Shown here piece after piece: positions 55,243-63,874 of a stretch of DNA of 64,000 nucleotides. The notes under the pieces were generated by a model. It was not told the origin of the DNA. It did not search any database and saw nothing but the letters and a program-made list of their open reading frames with translations. Location: the NCBI RefSeq assembly GCF_020884795.1, contig NZ_BBZF01000015.1, forward strand, positions 62,001 through 126,000. The letters are read 5' to 3'. Source of the DNA: Micromonospora okii. Its GTDB lineage: Bacteria > Actinomycetota > Actinomycetes > Mycobacteriales > Micromonosporaceae. Position numbers and translations under genes: made by a program. Each line of letters starts with the position of its first letter. Positions within the stretch are counted from its first letter, which is position 1.

Positions 55243-56345
55243 GCGCGCTCGTGCCGCTGCGCCGGGTCGCCCAGCAGGCTGGCCGGGGAGACCGGCTCCG
55301 GGGCCGGCAGCCCCTGCGGGGAGTTCCCGCCGGTGGCCTGCGCCTCCGCGACACGTACCTCGTCGTGGATCTGCTGGGCGGCGGCGGTCGCCGCCCGCGC
55401 GGCCTCGGCGGCCTCCCGCTCCACCTCGCTCGCGGTGGCGGCGGCCTCCGGTGCCGGCGCGTCGCCAGCCATCTGGCTCAGCCCGCCCAGCGCGCCGCCC
55501 ATCCCCTCCAGGGCCTTGGTCAGCTCCGCCGGGACGATCCAGACCTTGTTGGCCGTGCCGTTGGCGATCTGCGGCAGCGCCTGGAGGTACTGGTAGGCGA
55601 GCACCTTCTGGCTCGGGTTGGCCTGGTGGATCGCGTCGAAGACCGTGCGGATGGCCTTCGCCTGACCCTCGGCCTGGAGGATCCGGGCCTGCCGGTCACC
55701 GTCGGCCCGCAGCACCGCGGCCTGCTTCTCGCCCTCCGCGGTGAGGATCTGCGACTGCTTGTGGCCCTCGGCGTTCAGGATGGCCGCGCGGCGGTCCCGC
55801 TCGGCGCGCATCTGCTTCTCCATCGAGTCGCGGATGCTGGGCGGCGGCTCGATCGCCTTGATCTCCACCCGGGTGACCTTGATGCCCCACCGGCCGGTGG
55901 TCTCGTCCAGCACGCCCGAGAGGTGCCGGTTGATCTCCTCGCGGCTGGTCAGCGCCCGCTCCAGGTCCAGCGAGCCGATCACGTTACGCAGGGTGGTGAC
56001 GGTGAGCTGCTCGATGGCCTGGAGGAAGTTCGAGATCTCGTACGTGGCCCGGGCCGAGTCGATGACCTTGAAGTAGAGCACCGTGTCGATCGACACCACC
56101 AGGTTGTCGGAGGTGATCACCGGCTGCGGCGGGAAGCTGACGACCTGCTCCCGCATGTCGACCTTGGTGCGGACCGCGTCGACGAAGGGGACCAGCAGGT
56201 TCAGGCCCGGGTTCAACGTGCGCTTGTACCTACCGAGCCGTTCCACCACGTCCTGGCGCTGCTGCGGCACGATCCGCACCGCCTTGATCAGGGTCACCAC
56301 GACGATCAACGCCATGGCGGCCAACAGCACCGTCACGAACTCCAT
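55239..56345 (-). CDS. SPFH/Band 7 (stomatin-like) membrane protein
   Basis: 368 residues from ATG 56345, with GGGAGGG upstream. One N-terminal membrane helix (VTVLLAAMALIVVVTLIKAV) precedes the Band 7 domain, with VPQQRQDVVERLGRYKRTLN and NPGLNLLVPFVDAV. A long coiled coil follows (RAERDRRAAILNAEGHKQSQ and similar, about 180-230). The tail is Ala/Glu-rich. It assembles membrane microdomain scaffolds. It is encoded 4 bp after the NfeD gene, the standard NfeD-SPFH pair. Confidence 0.92.
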   Translation of the reverse strand: MEFVTVLLAAMALIVVVTLIKAVRIVPQQRQDVVERLGRYKRTLNPGLNLLVPFVDAVRTKVDMREQVVSFPPQPVITSDNLVVSIDTVLYFKVIDSARATYEISNFLQAIEQLTVTTLRNVIGSLDLERALTSREEINRHLSGVLDETTGRWGIKVTRVEIKAIEPPPSIRDSMEKQMRAERDRRAAILNAEGHKQSQILTAEGEKQAAVLRADGDRQARILQAEGQAKAIRTVFDAIHQANPSQKVLAYQYLQALPQIANGTANKVWIVPAELTKALEGMGGALGGLSQMAGDAPAPEAAATASEVEREAAEAARAATAAAQQIHDEVRVAEAQATGGNSPQGLPAPEPVSPASLLGDPAQRHERA

Positions 56346-56349
56346 GTCT

Positions 56350-56823
56350 TCACCCTCCCGTTCCAGGCAGCTCGCCCGGGGTGGAAATGTCGTCATCCCA
56401 CACCAGGGCGGTCGCGCCCTGGACCTTGATTACCCGCACCCGCCGGCCGGCGGGGAAGCTCTGCGTCGCGTCGTACGACCGGGCGCTCCACAGCTCGCCG
56501 TCGATCTTGACGAGGCCGTGGTCGGTGTCGACCGGCTCCAGCACCAGGGCCGTGGCCCCCTCGATCGCCTCCACCCCGAACGGCCGCCCCGGGTCGTCGG
56601 ACGACGAGCGGGCGTGCCGCCGGATCGCCGGCCGGGCGACGGCCACGGTCAGCGCGGAGACCACCGTGAAGACCACCGCCTGAACGGCCGTCCCCGCGCC
56701 CAGCGCGGCGGCCCCCGCGGCGGCGAACGCGCCCACCGCGAACATGATCAGGAACAGCGTCGTCGTGAAGATCTCGGCGACCGCCAGCAGCACACCCAGT
56801 ACGACCCAGAACACCGCGTCCAC
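56350..56823 (-). CDS. NfeD-like membrane protein
   Basis: 157 residues from GTG 56823; an internal GTG at 56814 has better SD spacing (GGGAGG) and may be the true start. Two or three membrane helices (MDAVFWVVLGVLLAVAEIFT and the Ala-rich stretch to residue 60) are followed by an OB-fold domain, with GATALVLEPVDTDHGLVKID and VRVIKVQGATALVW. NfeD partners SPFH proteins. No ClpP-like protease domain is present, so this is the short NfeD1b-type. Confidence 0.87.
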   Translation of the reverse strand: MDAVFWVVLGVLLAVAEIFTTTLFLIMFAVGAFAAAGAAALGAGTAVQAVVFTVVSALTVAVARPAIRRHARSSSDDPGRPFGVEAIEGATALVLEPVDTDHGLVKIDGELWSARSYDATQSFPAGRRVRVIKVQGATALVWDDDISTPGELPGTGG

Positions 56824-56912
56824 CTCCCAAGAGTGACACGCTTATGCACGTGCGGCCCGTGGGCAAGATCAGTAGGGTCGGCGGCAGCCGTCCTGCGAGG
56901 GAGTGAGAAGCC

Positions 56913-58229
56913 GTGTCGCTGCCGCCCGAGACCGTCCGACAGATCGACGCCCGGGTCGCCCGGGCACAGGCCGAGGGGCGCGCCCCCTCGCTCGTGCTCG
57001 GCGTGGTGCGCGACGGCGGGCTGGCCCACCTCGCCGCCGCCGGGGACCATCCCCGCCCCGACGCCGACCGGCAGTACCGGCTCGGCTCCATCACCAAGAC
57101 CATGACCGCGGTGCTGGTCATGCAGCAGCGAGACGCCGGCGCGCTCGCCCTGGACGACCCCCTCGACCGGCACCTGCCCGGCACCGGCGTGGGCCGCCTC
57201 ACCCTGCGCCAGCTCCTCGGCCACGCCGGCGGTCTGCAACGCGAGCCCGACGGGCCGTGGTGGGAGCGGGCCGAGGTCGGCGACCTGGCGTCCGTGCTGG
57301 CCGGCGTGGGCGAGGCCAAGATCGCCTACCCGCCGCACCGGGTCTACCACTACTCCAACCTCGCCTACGGGCTGCTCGGCGGGGTGCTGGAGGCGGTCAC
57401 CGGCACGCCCTGGCTCGACCTGCTCCGGCGGCGGCTCCTGGAGCCGCTGGGCCTTCAGCGCACCACCTACCAGGCCACCGAGCCGTTCGCCCTGGGGTAC
57501 GTCGTGCACCCGTGGCACGACACGCTGCGGGAGGAGCCGCGCACCGACACCGGGGCGCTGGCCCCCGCCGGTCAGCTCTGGTCCACCGTCACCGACCTCG
57601 CCCGCTGGGCGGCGTTCCTGGCCGAGCCGGACCCGGCCGTCCTCGCCCCGGAGACGCTCACCGAGATGTGCGCCACCGTGACGATGAGCGACCCCGAGTC
57701 GTGGACCGCCGGGCACGGCGTCGGGCTGGAGCTGTACCGCTCCGGGGACCGGGTGTACGTCGGCCACGGCGGCTCGATGCCCGGGTACGTCGCCACGCTC
57801 GCCGTGCACCGCCGCACCCGCACCGCCGTCGTCGGCTTCGCCAACTCGTACGGGCTGCGGGTCGGCCACCTCGGCGGCCTGGGCCGGGAGGTGCTCGACA
57901 CCGTGCTGGACGCGCTGCCCGAGCCCGCCGCGCCGTGGCGCCCGGCCGACGCCCCGCCCCCGGCCGAGCTGACCGAGCTGACCGGCCGGTGGTGGTGGAT
58001 GGGCATCGAGTTCGAGTTCCGCGCCGACGCGGCCACCGGGGAGTTGCGGGGCGGCCGGGTGGGCAACCCGGACCTGCGCTTCACCCCGGAGGGGCCGGAC
58101 CGCTGGCGGGGGCGCTCCGGCTCCCAGGACGGCGAGATCATCACGGTGCTGCGCGACGACGCGGGCCGCCCGACCGCCCTCGACATGGCGACCTTCGTGC
58201 TGACCCGCACGCCGGACGAGGAGCCCTGA
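56913..58229 (+). CDS. Serine hydrolase, beta-lactamase/PBP4* fold
   Basis: 438 residues from GTG 56913, with GGGAGTGAG upstream. SxxK is in LGSITKTMTAVLVMQ, YxN in YHYSNLAYGLLGG, and an HGG box in VYVGHGGSMPGYVA. The last 90 residues form an extra beta domain (ELTGRWWWMGIEFEFRAD). There is no signal peptide, so it is probably an intracellular esterase or peptidase rather than a secreted enzyme, unlike the hydrolase at 41690. It is divergent from nfeD. Confidence 0.88.
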   Translation: MSLPPETVRQIDARVARAQAEGRAPSLVLGVVRDGGLAHLAAAGDHPRPDADRQYRLGSITKTMTAVLVMQQRDAGALALDDPLDRHLPGTGVGRLTLRQLLGHAGGLQREPDGPWWERAEVGDLASVLAGVGEAKIAYPPHRVYHYSNLAYGLLGGVLEAVTGTPWLDLLRRRLLEPLGLQRTTYQATEPFALGYVVHPWHDTLREEPRTDTGALAPAGQLWSTVTDLARWAAFLAEPDPAVLAPETLTEMCATVTMSDPESWTAGHGVGLELYRSGDRVYVGHGGSMPGYVATLAVHRRTRTAVVGFANSYGLRVGHLGGLGREVLDTVLDALPEPAAPWRPADAPPPAELTELTGRWWWMGIEFEFRADAATGELRGGRVGNPDLRFTPEGPDRWRGRSGSQDGEIITVLRDDAGRPTALDMATFVLTRTPDEEP

Positions 58230-58247
58230 CCCGGCCCGACCGCCGGG

Positions 58248-59054
58248 TCAGGTGGTGACGAAGTCGATCAGGCGTTCCATCGCGTTGATCAAGGGGGTCT
58301 CGACGTCGGCGAAGGTGTCGACGCGGGACAGGATGTGCCGCCACATGTCGGCCGGCTCGGCCACCCCGAGGGCCGCGCACACGCCCTCCTTCCAGGGGCG
58401 GCCCGGGGGCACCACGGGCCACGCCGCGATGCCCAGGGCGGCCGGCTTCACGGCCTGCCACACGTCGACGTACGGGTGCCCGGTGACCAGCACGTGCGGG
58501 GAGGTCACCCGGGCCACGATGCGGCTCTCCTTCGAGCCGGGCACCAGGTGGTCGACCAGCACCCCGAGCCGGCGGCCGGGGCCGGGGGCGAACTCGCGCA
58601 CCCGCTCGTCGAGGGCGTCGATGCCGTCCAGCGGCTCCACCACCACGCCCTCGATCCGCAGGTCGTCGCCCCAGATCCGCTCCACCAGGGCGGCGTCGTG
58701 CACGCCCTCGACCCAGATCCGGCTGGCCTTGGCCACGCGCGCCGGGACGTCGGCCACCGCGATCGAGCCGGACGCCGTACGCCGCCGGGCAGCCGGCACC
58801 GGCGCGCGGGCGGGCCGGCGCAGCGTCACCGGCTCGCCGTCGAGCAGGAACGCCGCCGGTAGCAGCGGGAAGTTGCGCCGCCGGCCGTGCCGGTCCTCCA
58901 GGACGACCGCGCCGGCCTCGAAGCCGACCACGGCCCCGCAGAACCCGGAGTCGGGGTCCTCGACCACGAGGTCGGGCTCGGCGTCCACCTCGGGCACGAC
59001 CTTCCGCCGCCGCCAGTTTCCCGCCAACACGTCCTCGCCGTACCGCCCCGCCAT
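58248..59054 (-). CDS. DUF3097 family protein
   Basis: 268 residues from ATG 59054, which follows TAGCGT by 6 nt, so it is probably leaderless. It matches the actinobacterial DUF3097 family: AGRYGEDVLAGNWRRRKVVP at the start, and RIWVEGVHDAALVERIWGDD and RLGVLVDHLVPGSKES, which look like a Toprim-type acidic metal site. Function is unknown; nucleic-acid processing is a reasonable guess from the Toprim-like part. Neighbours give no clue. Confidence 0.83.
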   Translation of the reverse strand: MAGRYGEDVLAGNWRRRKVVPEVDAEPDLVVEDPDSGFCGAVVGFEAGAVVLEDRHGRRRNFPLLPAAFLLDGEPVTLRRPARAPVPAARRRTASGSIAVADVPARVAKASRIWVEGVHDAALVERIWGDDLRIEGVVVEPLDGIDALDERVREFAPGPGRRLGVLVDHLVPGSKESRIVARVTSPHVLVTGHPYVDVWQAVKPAALGIAAWPVVPPGRPWKEGVCAALGVAEPADMWRHILSRVDTFADVETPLINAMERLIDFVTT

Positions 59055-59060
59055 CCCGAC

Positions 59061-59066
59061 ACGCTA
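59061..59066 (-). promoter_or_regulatory. -10 element TAGCGT, leaderless DUF3097 gene
   Basis: On the minus strand TAGCGT ends 6 nt before ATG 59054. The 263-bp divergent gap between this gene and the one at 59318 holds no gene. Confidence 0.5.
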
Positions 59067-59304
59067 ACCCCGGCCACGCCGCCGCGCCCGGCACCGCGCC
59101 GTCGGCCGCGCGTGAGCCACGCCGCAGGCGCGGCGGGCCACGGGGCACACGTGTCGGCGGCCGTCGATCGGGGTCGCGCCGCGCAGGACCGGACAGGAGG
59201 GGCGTTCGGGCAGGGCACGCCCCGGATCGCCGGGAGGGGGAGGGCGGGGTCCGGTAGGGGATGCCGGGCGGGCCGCAGTCGAGACACGGGCGGCGCACAC
59301 GACG

Positions 59305-59310
59305 TACCCT
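59305..59310 (+). promoter_or_regulatory. -10 element TACCCT, leaderless start
   Basis: TACCCT ends 7 nt before ATG 59318; no SD lies in between. Confidence 0.5.
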
Positions 59311-59317
59311 CTCTTGC

Positions 59318-60112
59318 ATGTCCCTCCCCGCAACGGGTGCGGTCACGCTTACGCCGCGCCGGTCGAGCCGGTTCGTGGCCTGGGTGCGCGCGTGGCGCGC
59401 CGGGCTCGTTCCGTACGACGACATCGCCGAGGAGATCGCCGGCGACGAGGAGCACCTCGTCGCCGACGCCCCCGGCACCTGGACCGACGTCCCGCTGCGG
59501 GACGCGCTGCCCGCCCTGGCGAAACTCTCCCCCGACGTGATCCGGCTGGTGCTGCCCGCGCCCGGCGACCCCCGGGGGCTGCCCGGGCCGGGCGACTTCA
59601 CCGGCGCGGCGCTGCTCGCCGGCGAGGCGGTCGTCGCCGGCGGCCTCGGGCTGATCCCCGAGGTGCGCACCCACACCTCCGGGTCGGGCATGACCTGGGA
59701 GACGGTGCTGTGGCGGGTCTACCCGCTGCCGGCCGACGCGCCGGCCGCGTCGCTGGCCGCGCCGGGGGCCGCCGAGGCGGAGGCCGAGCTGGCCGCCGCG
59801 CTCGCCGAGACCACCGCCGCGCTGACCCGGCTCGACGTGGCCCAGTGGCGGCCGGAGCTGGCCGGCGCGCTGGCCGCGCTGCGCCGCCCCGACGGCACCA
59901 CCGACCTGCCGCCCGGCTTCGACCCCCGGGCGCGGCGGCTGTACGCCCGCGCGGCCGTGCTCGACCGGGTGCTGGCGCTGGCCGGGCACAGCGCGCCGGG
60001 CGGGGCGGTCAACAACTACGAGGCCCAGCAGCGCGACGCGGCGCTGCGCCCGCTCACCACCGCCTGCCGGCAGGCGCTCGTCGCCGCCTGCAACGCCCCG
60101 CTGCGCCCCTGA
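59318..60112 (+). CDS. Conserved hypothetical protein
   Basis: 264 residues from ATG 59318, likely leaderless. It is a soluble actinobacterial protein I cannot assign. The N-terminal segment RFVAWVRAWRAGLVPYDDIA and the middle GMTWETVLWRVYPLPADAPA are the most distinctive. The C-terminal half is helical and Ala/Arg-rich, with EAEAELAAALAETTAALTRL. It is divergent from the DUF3097 gene and convergent with the HAD phosphatase, 10 bp apart. Confidence 0.72.
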   Translation: MSLPATGAVTLTPRRSSRFVAWVRAWRAGLVPYDDIAEEIAGDEEHLVADAPGTWTDVPLRDALPALAKLSPDVIRLVLPAPGDPRGLPGPGDFTGAALLAGEAVVAGGLGLIPEVRTHTSGSGMTWETVLWRVYPLPADAPAASLAAPGAAEAEAELAAALAETTAALTRLDVAQWRPELAGALAALRRPDGTTDLPPGFDPRARRLYARAAVLDRVLALAGHSAPGGAVNNYEAQQRDAALRPLTTACRQALVAACNAPLRP

Positions 60113-60122
60113 CCCGGAGGGG

Positions 60123-60911
60123 TCAGATCTCGTCCATCAGGTCGGCGACCGACTCGACGATCCGCGACGGGCGGTACGGGTACCGCTCGGCCTCCGCCCG
60201 CGTGCTGATGCCGGTCAGCACCAGGATGGTCTCCAGCCCGGCCTCCAGGCCGCAGAGGACGTCGGTGTCCATCCGGTCGCCGATCATCGCGGTCGTCTCG
60301 GAGTGCGCGTCGATGGTGTTCAGCGCCGAGCGCATCATCATCGGGTTGGGCTTGCCGACGAAGTACGGCTCCACCCCGGTCGCCTTCGAGATCATCGCCG
60401 CGACCGAGCCGGCCGCCGGCAGCGCGCCCTCGACCGAGGGGCCCGTGACGTCGGGGTTGGTGCAGATGAAACGCGCCCCCTCGTTGATCAACCGGACGGC
60501 CTTGGTGATCGCCTCGAAGCTGTACGTCCGGGTCTCCCCGAGCACCACGTAGTCGGGCGCGAAGTCGGACAGGACGTAGCCGGCCGCGTGCAGCGCCGTG
60601 GTCAGCCCCGCCTCCCCGATCGCGTACGCCGTGCCGCCCGGCCGCTGGTCGGCCAGGAACTGGGCGGTGGCCAGCGCCGCCGTCCAGATCGCGTGCTCGG
60701 GCACCTCGAAGCCCATCCGGGTCAGCCGGGCCTGGAGGTCGCGGGGGGTGTAGATGGAGTTGTTCGTCAGCACCAGGAAGGGCTTGCCGGAGGAGCGCAG
60801 CTTGTTGATGAACTCCGGCGCGCCGGGAACCGGCTGGCCCTCGTGCACCAGCACGCCGTCCATGTCTGTCAGCCAGCTCTGCACCGGCTTACGCTCGTAC
60901 ATGCGAAACAT
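60123..60911 (-). CDS. HAD-IIA family phosphatase (NagD-like)
   Basis: 262 residues from ATG 60911; an ATG at 60902 is equally possible. Motif I is WLTDMDGVLVHEG, motif II FLVLTNNS, motif III lies in the VGKPNPMMM region, and the last motif is MIGDRMDTDVLCGLEAG. The cap between motifs II and III is of the C2a type. NagD-like enzymes hydrolyse nucleoside monophosphates or sugar phosphates in the cytoplasm. It lies 21 bp downstream of hemH and is probably the last gene of the fabG-inhA-hemH unit. Confidence 0.9.
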   Translation of the reverse strand: MFRMYERKPVQSWLTDMDGVLVHEGQPVPGAPEFINKLRSSGKPFLVLTNNSIYTPRDLQARLTRMGFEVPEHAIWTAALATAQFLADQRPGGTAYAIGEAGLTTALHAAGYVLSDFAPDYVVLGETRTYSFEAITKAVRLINEGARFICTNPDVTGPSVEGALPAAGSVAAMISKATGVEPYFVGKPNPMMMRSALNTIDAHSETTAMIGDRMDTDVLCGLEAGLETILVLTGISTRAEAERYPYRPSRIVESVADLMDEI

Positions 60912-60932
60912 CCCAGGGGTGTCGGGGGCGGG

Positions 60933-61964
60933 TCAGGGTCGGCGGGTGGGCACGCAGCACACCGTCGGGCAGGTGTCCCACAGCGGCAGCTCGCCGAGGC
61001 GGCGGCGCAGCCGCTCCCCGCCCGGCTCGGTGCGCTCGGCGACCAGCTCACGCACCATGGTCACGAAGCGCGCGTCGGTGCCGGGGGTGCCCGCCCGGAC
61101 GAAGTCCAGCCCGAGCCGCCTGGCCGTCTCCAGCGCCTCGGTGTCGAGGTCCCACACCACCTCGAGGTGGTCGGAGACGAACCCGATCGGGCTGACCACC
61201 ACGCCGGTGGTGCCGCCGGCCTCCGCGAGCGCGGCGAGGTGGTCGTTGACGTCCGGCTCCAGCCACGGCACGTGCGGGGGGCCGGAGCGGCTCTGCCACA
61301 CCAGGTCGTACGGCAGGTCGGGGGCGGCGGCAGCGTGCACCAGCCGGGCCACCTCGGCGAGCTGGGCGGTGTACCGGCCGCCGTGCGGGCCGGCGTTCGC
61401 GGCCATCGAGGTGGGCACGGAGTGGGCGGTGAAGACCAGCCGGGTGCTGTCCCGCTTCGCGGGGTCGAGGCGGGCGAGGGCGGCCCGCACCGCGTCGACG
61501 TGCGGCTCGACGAAACCGGGATGGTCCCAGAACTGGCGGAGCTTGTCGATCAGCGGGGCGTCCGGGCCGACGGCGGCGCGGGCGGCGGCGATGTCCTCCT
61601 GGTACTGCCGGCAGGAGGAGTAGCCCCCGTACGCGCTGGTGACGAACGCCAGGGCGTTGGTGACCCCGTCGTCGCGCATCTGCGCCACGGTGTCGGCGAG
61701 CATCGGGTGCCAGTTCCGGTTGCCCCAGTAGACGGGCAGGTCGACGCCGTGGGCGGCGAAGTCCGCCCGGATGGCGGCGAGCAGGTCGCGGCACTGCTGG
61801 TTGATCGGGGAGACCCCGCCGAAGTGCTGGTAGTGCTCGACGACCTCCGCCAGCCGCTCCGGGGGCACGCCCCGCCCCCGGGTCACGTTCTGGAGGAAGG
61901 GCAGCACGTCCTCGGGCCGCTCAGGGCCGCCGAAGGAGACCAGCACCAACGCGTCGTACGCCAT
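60933..61964 (-). CDS. hemH: Ferrochelatase (coproporphyrin type, 2Fe-2S-binding)
   Basis: 343 residues, ATG start. The opening DALVLVSFGGPERPEDVLPF, catalytic His181 in FTAHSVPTSM, and PIGFVSDHLEVVWDLD define the family. Cys118 (YSSCRQY) together with Cys332, Cys336 and Cys337 (DTCPTVCC) matches the four cysteines that hold a 2Fe-2S cluster in actinobacterial ferrochelatases. In actinobacteria it inserts iron into coproporphyrin III. It follows inhA after 112 bp that contain a palindromic repeat, as in the mycobacterial mabA-inhA-hemH order. Confidence 0.93.
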   Translation of the reverse strand: MAYDALVLVSFGGPERPEDVLPFLQNVTRGRGVPPERLAEVVEHYQHFGGVSPINQQCRDLLAAIRADFAAHGVDLPVYWGNRNWHPMLADTVAQMRDDGVTNALAFVTSAYGGYSSCRQYQEDIAAARAAVGPDAPLIDKLRQFWDHPGFVEPHVDAVRAALARLDPAKRDSTRLVFTAHSVPTSMAANAGPHGGRYTAQLAEVARLVHAAAAPDLPYDLVWQSRSGPPHVPWLEPDVNDHLAALAEAGGTTGVVVSPIGFVSDHLEVVWDLDTEALETARRLGLDFVRAGTPGTDARFVTMVRELVAERTEPGGERLRRRLGELPLWDTCPTVCCVPTRRP

Positions 61965-62021
61965 GGGTCCATTCTCCCCCGCCGCCCGTGACGGGCGGGC
62001 GGCCCCCCGGTGTCGCGGTTG

Positions 62022-62074
62022 TCAGGAGGGGCCCCCTGCTATACCGGAAGCGTTAACGGGGGCCCTTCCTTGCA
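62022..62074. repeat. REP-like palindromic element, copy A
   Basis: GGAGGGGCCCCCTGC and GGGGGCCCTTCCT arms flank a short loop with GTTAAC. The element matches, on the opposite strand, the copy at 63663-63713 (shared GCAAGGA, GTTAACGC, CGGT and GGGGCCCCT blocks). It lies between inhA and hemH in their operon and could fold in the mRNA. Confidence 0.75.
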
Positions 62075-62076
62075 CC

Positions 62077-62844
62077 TCAGGCGCCGAGGGCGTGGTAGCC
62101 GCCGTCGACGTGGACGATCTCGCCGGTGGTCGCCGGGAACCAGTCGGACAGCAGCGCCAGGCAGGCGCGGGCGGCCGGCTCGGCGTCGGTGAGGCTCCAG
62201 CCCAGCGGGGCCCGCTCCGTCCACGCCTGCTCGAACTGCTCGAAGCCCGGGATCGACTTCGCCGCGATGGTGCGCAGCGGGCCGGCGGCGACGAGGTTGC
62301 TGCGGATGCCCCGCCCGCCCAGGTGCTGGGCGAGGTAGCGGGAGGCCGACTCCAGGCCCGCCTTGGCCACGCCCATCCAGTCGTAGACCGGCCACGCCTT
62401 GGTGGCGTCGAAGGTGAGCCCGACCACCGCGCCGCCCGGCTGCATCAGCGGCAGCGCCGCCATGGCCAGGGACTTGTAGGAGTACGTCGAGACGTGCAGC
62501 GCGGTCGCCACGTCCTCCCACGGGGCGTCGAGGAACCCGCCGCCGAGGCAGCTCGCCGGGGCGAAGCCGATCGAGTGCACCACCCCGTCGAGGCCGTCGA
62601 CGTGCTCGCGGACCCTGTCCGCCAGGCCCGCGAGGTGCTCGGGGCTGGTCACGTCCAGCTCGATGACCGGGGCCGGCTCGGGCAACCGCTTGGCGATCCG
62701 CTCGACGAGGGAGAGCCGGCCGTAGCCGGTGAGCACGACCTGCGCGCCGTTCTCCTGGGCGAGCTTCGCCACCGAGAAGGCGATCGAGGCGTCGGTGATG
62801 ACACCGGTCACGAGCAGCCGCTTACCGGCGAGCAGTCCGGACAT
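62077..62844 (-). CDS. inhA: Enoyl-ACP reductase, InhA/FabI type
   Basis: 255 residues from ATG 62844, with GGAGGAAC upstream. KRLLVTGVITDASIAFSVAK is the NADH site, and the catalytic residues Tyr154 and Lys161 are in VYDWMGVAKAGLES. SNLVAAGPLRTIAAKSI and SDWFPATTGEIVHVDGG match mycobacterial InhA closely; Ser91 corresponds to InhA Ser94. It reduces trans-2-enoyl-ACP in FAS-II elongation. It is co-transcribed with fabG, 29 bp upstream. Confidence 0.94.
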   Translation of the reverse strand: MSGLLAGKRLLVTGVITDASIAFSVAKLAQENGAQVVLTGYGRLSLVERIAKRLPEPAPVIELDVTSPEHLAGLADRVREHVDGLDGVVHSIGFAPASCLGGGFLDAPWEDVATALHVSTYSYKSLAMAALPLMQPGGAVVGLTFDATKAWPVYDWMGVAKAGLESASRYLAQHLGGRGIRSNLVAAGPLRTIAAKSIPGFEQFEQAWTERAPLGWSLTDAEPAARACLALLSDWFPATTGEIVHVDGGYHALGA

Positions 62845-62873
62845 CCGGGGGTTCCTCCGTACGTAGATAAGGG

Positions 62874-63623
<750 letters not shown>

Positions 63624-63637
63624 TTACCGGCAGGTAA
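63624..63637. promoter_or_regulatory. Operator candidate of the fabG-inhA operon (TTACC-GGCA-GGTAA)
   Basis: This perfect 14-bp inverted repeat, with another GTAAC 3 bp further (63641-63645), lies just upstream of a minus-strand TAGGCT -10 (63619-63614). It is placed to control fatty-acid elongation genes; the factor is not identifiable here. Confidence 0.55.
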
Positions 63638-63662
63638 GCAGTAACGCGCCCCGCGCCCGCGA

Positions 63663-63713
63663 CGCAAGGAGGGGCACCTTGTTAACGCATTCGGTTGTGG
63701 AGGGGCCCCTTCC
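63663..63713. repeat. REP-like palindromic element, copy B
   Basis: GCAAGGAGGGGC starts the left arm and GGAGGGGCCCCTTCCC the right, around a loop with GTTAACGCATTCGGTTG. It is the inverse-oriented relative of copy A at 62022-62074. It lies between the fabG promoter and the leader ORF. Confidence 0.75.
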
Positions 63714-63797
63714 CGACCCCATCGGCCGCCCTGCCGACTACGAGGCGTGCGGCGGTCGGGTGTACGATGATCCGCGTTCCGGGCCAGGCCGACCGCA

Positions 63798-63830
63798 GGA
63801 GGTGATCGCTGTGCGAGATAGCGATCCTCC
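63798..63830 (+). promoter_or_regulatory. SD-sequestering hairpin of a leader ORF
   Basis: GGAGG with GATCGCT (63798-63810) pairs with AGCGATCCTCC (63820-63830), 11 pairs with a small bulge. The 9-nt loop carries the GTG start of a 17-codon ORF. The SD is in the stem, so translation initiation would be gated by this structure. Confidence 0.65.
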
Positions 63831-63864
63831 GAGTCGTGGCCGGGCCGAACGTCAGCCCCGCTGA
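63811..63864 (+). CDS. 17-residue leader peptide ORF
   Basis: GTG (63811) to TGA (63864) encodes MRDSDPPSRGRAERQPR, led by an AGGAGG with an 8-nt spacer, one of the best SDs in the window. It is far too short for a domain and Arg/Pro/Asp-rich. It is embedded in two hairpins (63798-63830 and 63831-63874) and followed by more GC-rich inverted repeats up to the window end, for example GCCGG-CGAAGA-CCGGC near 63955. This looks like a regulatory leader of a plus-strand gene beyond 64000. It could be chance, since no downstream gene is visible. Confidence 0.5.
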   Translation: MRDSDPPSRGRAERQPR

Positions 63865-63874
63865 GCCACGACTC
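63831..63874 (+). promoter_or_regulatory. Second leader hairpin across the leader stop codon
   Basis: GAGTCGTGGC (63831-63840) and GCCACGACTC (63865-63874) form a perfect 10-bp stem with a 24-nt loop containing the leader TGA. A ribosome stalled in or finishing the leader would disrupt it. Confidence 0.6.
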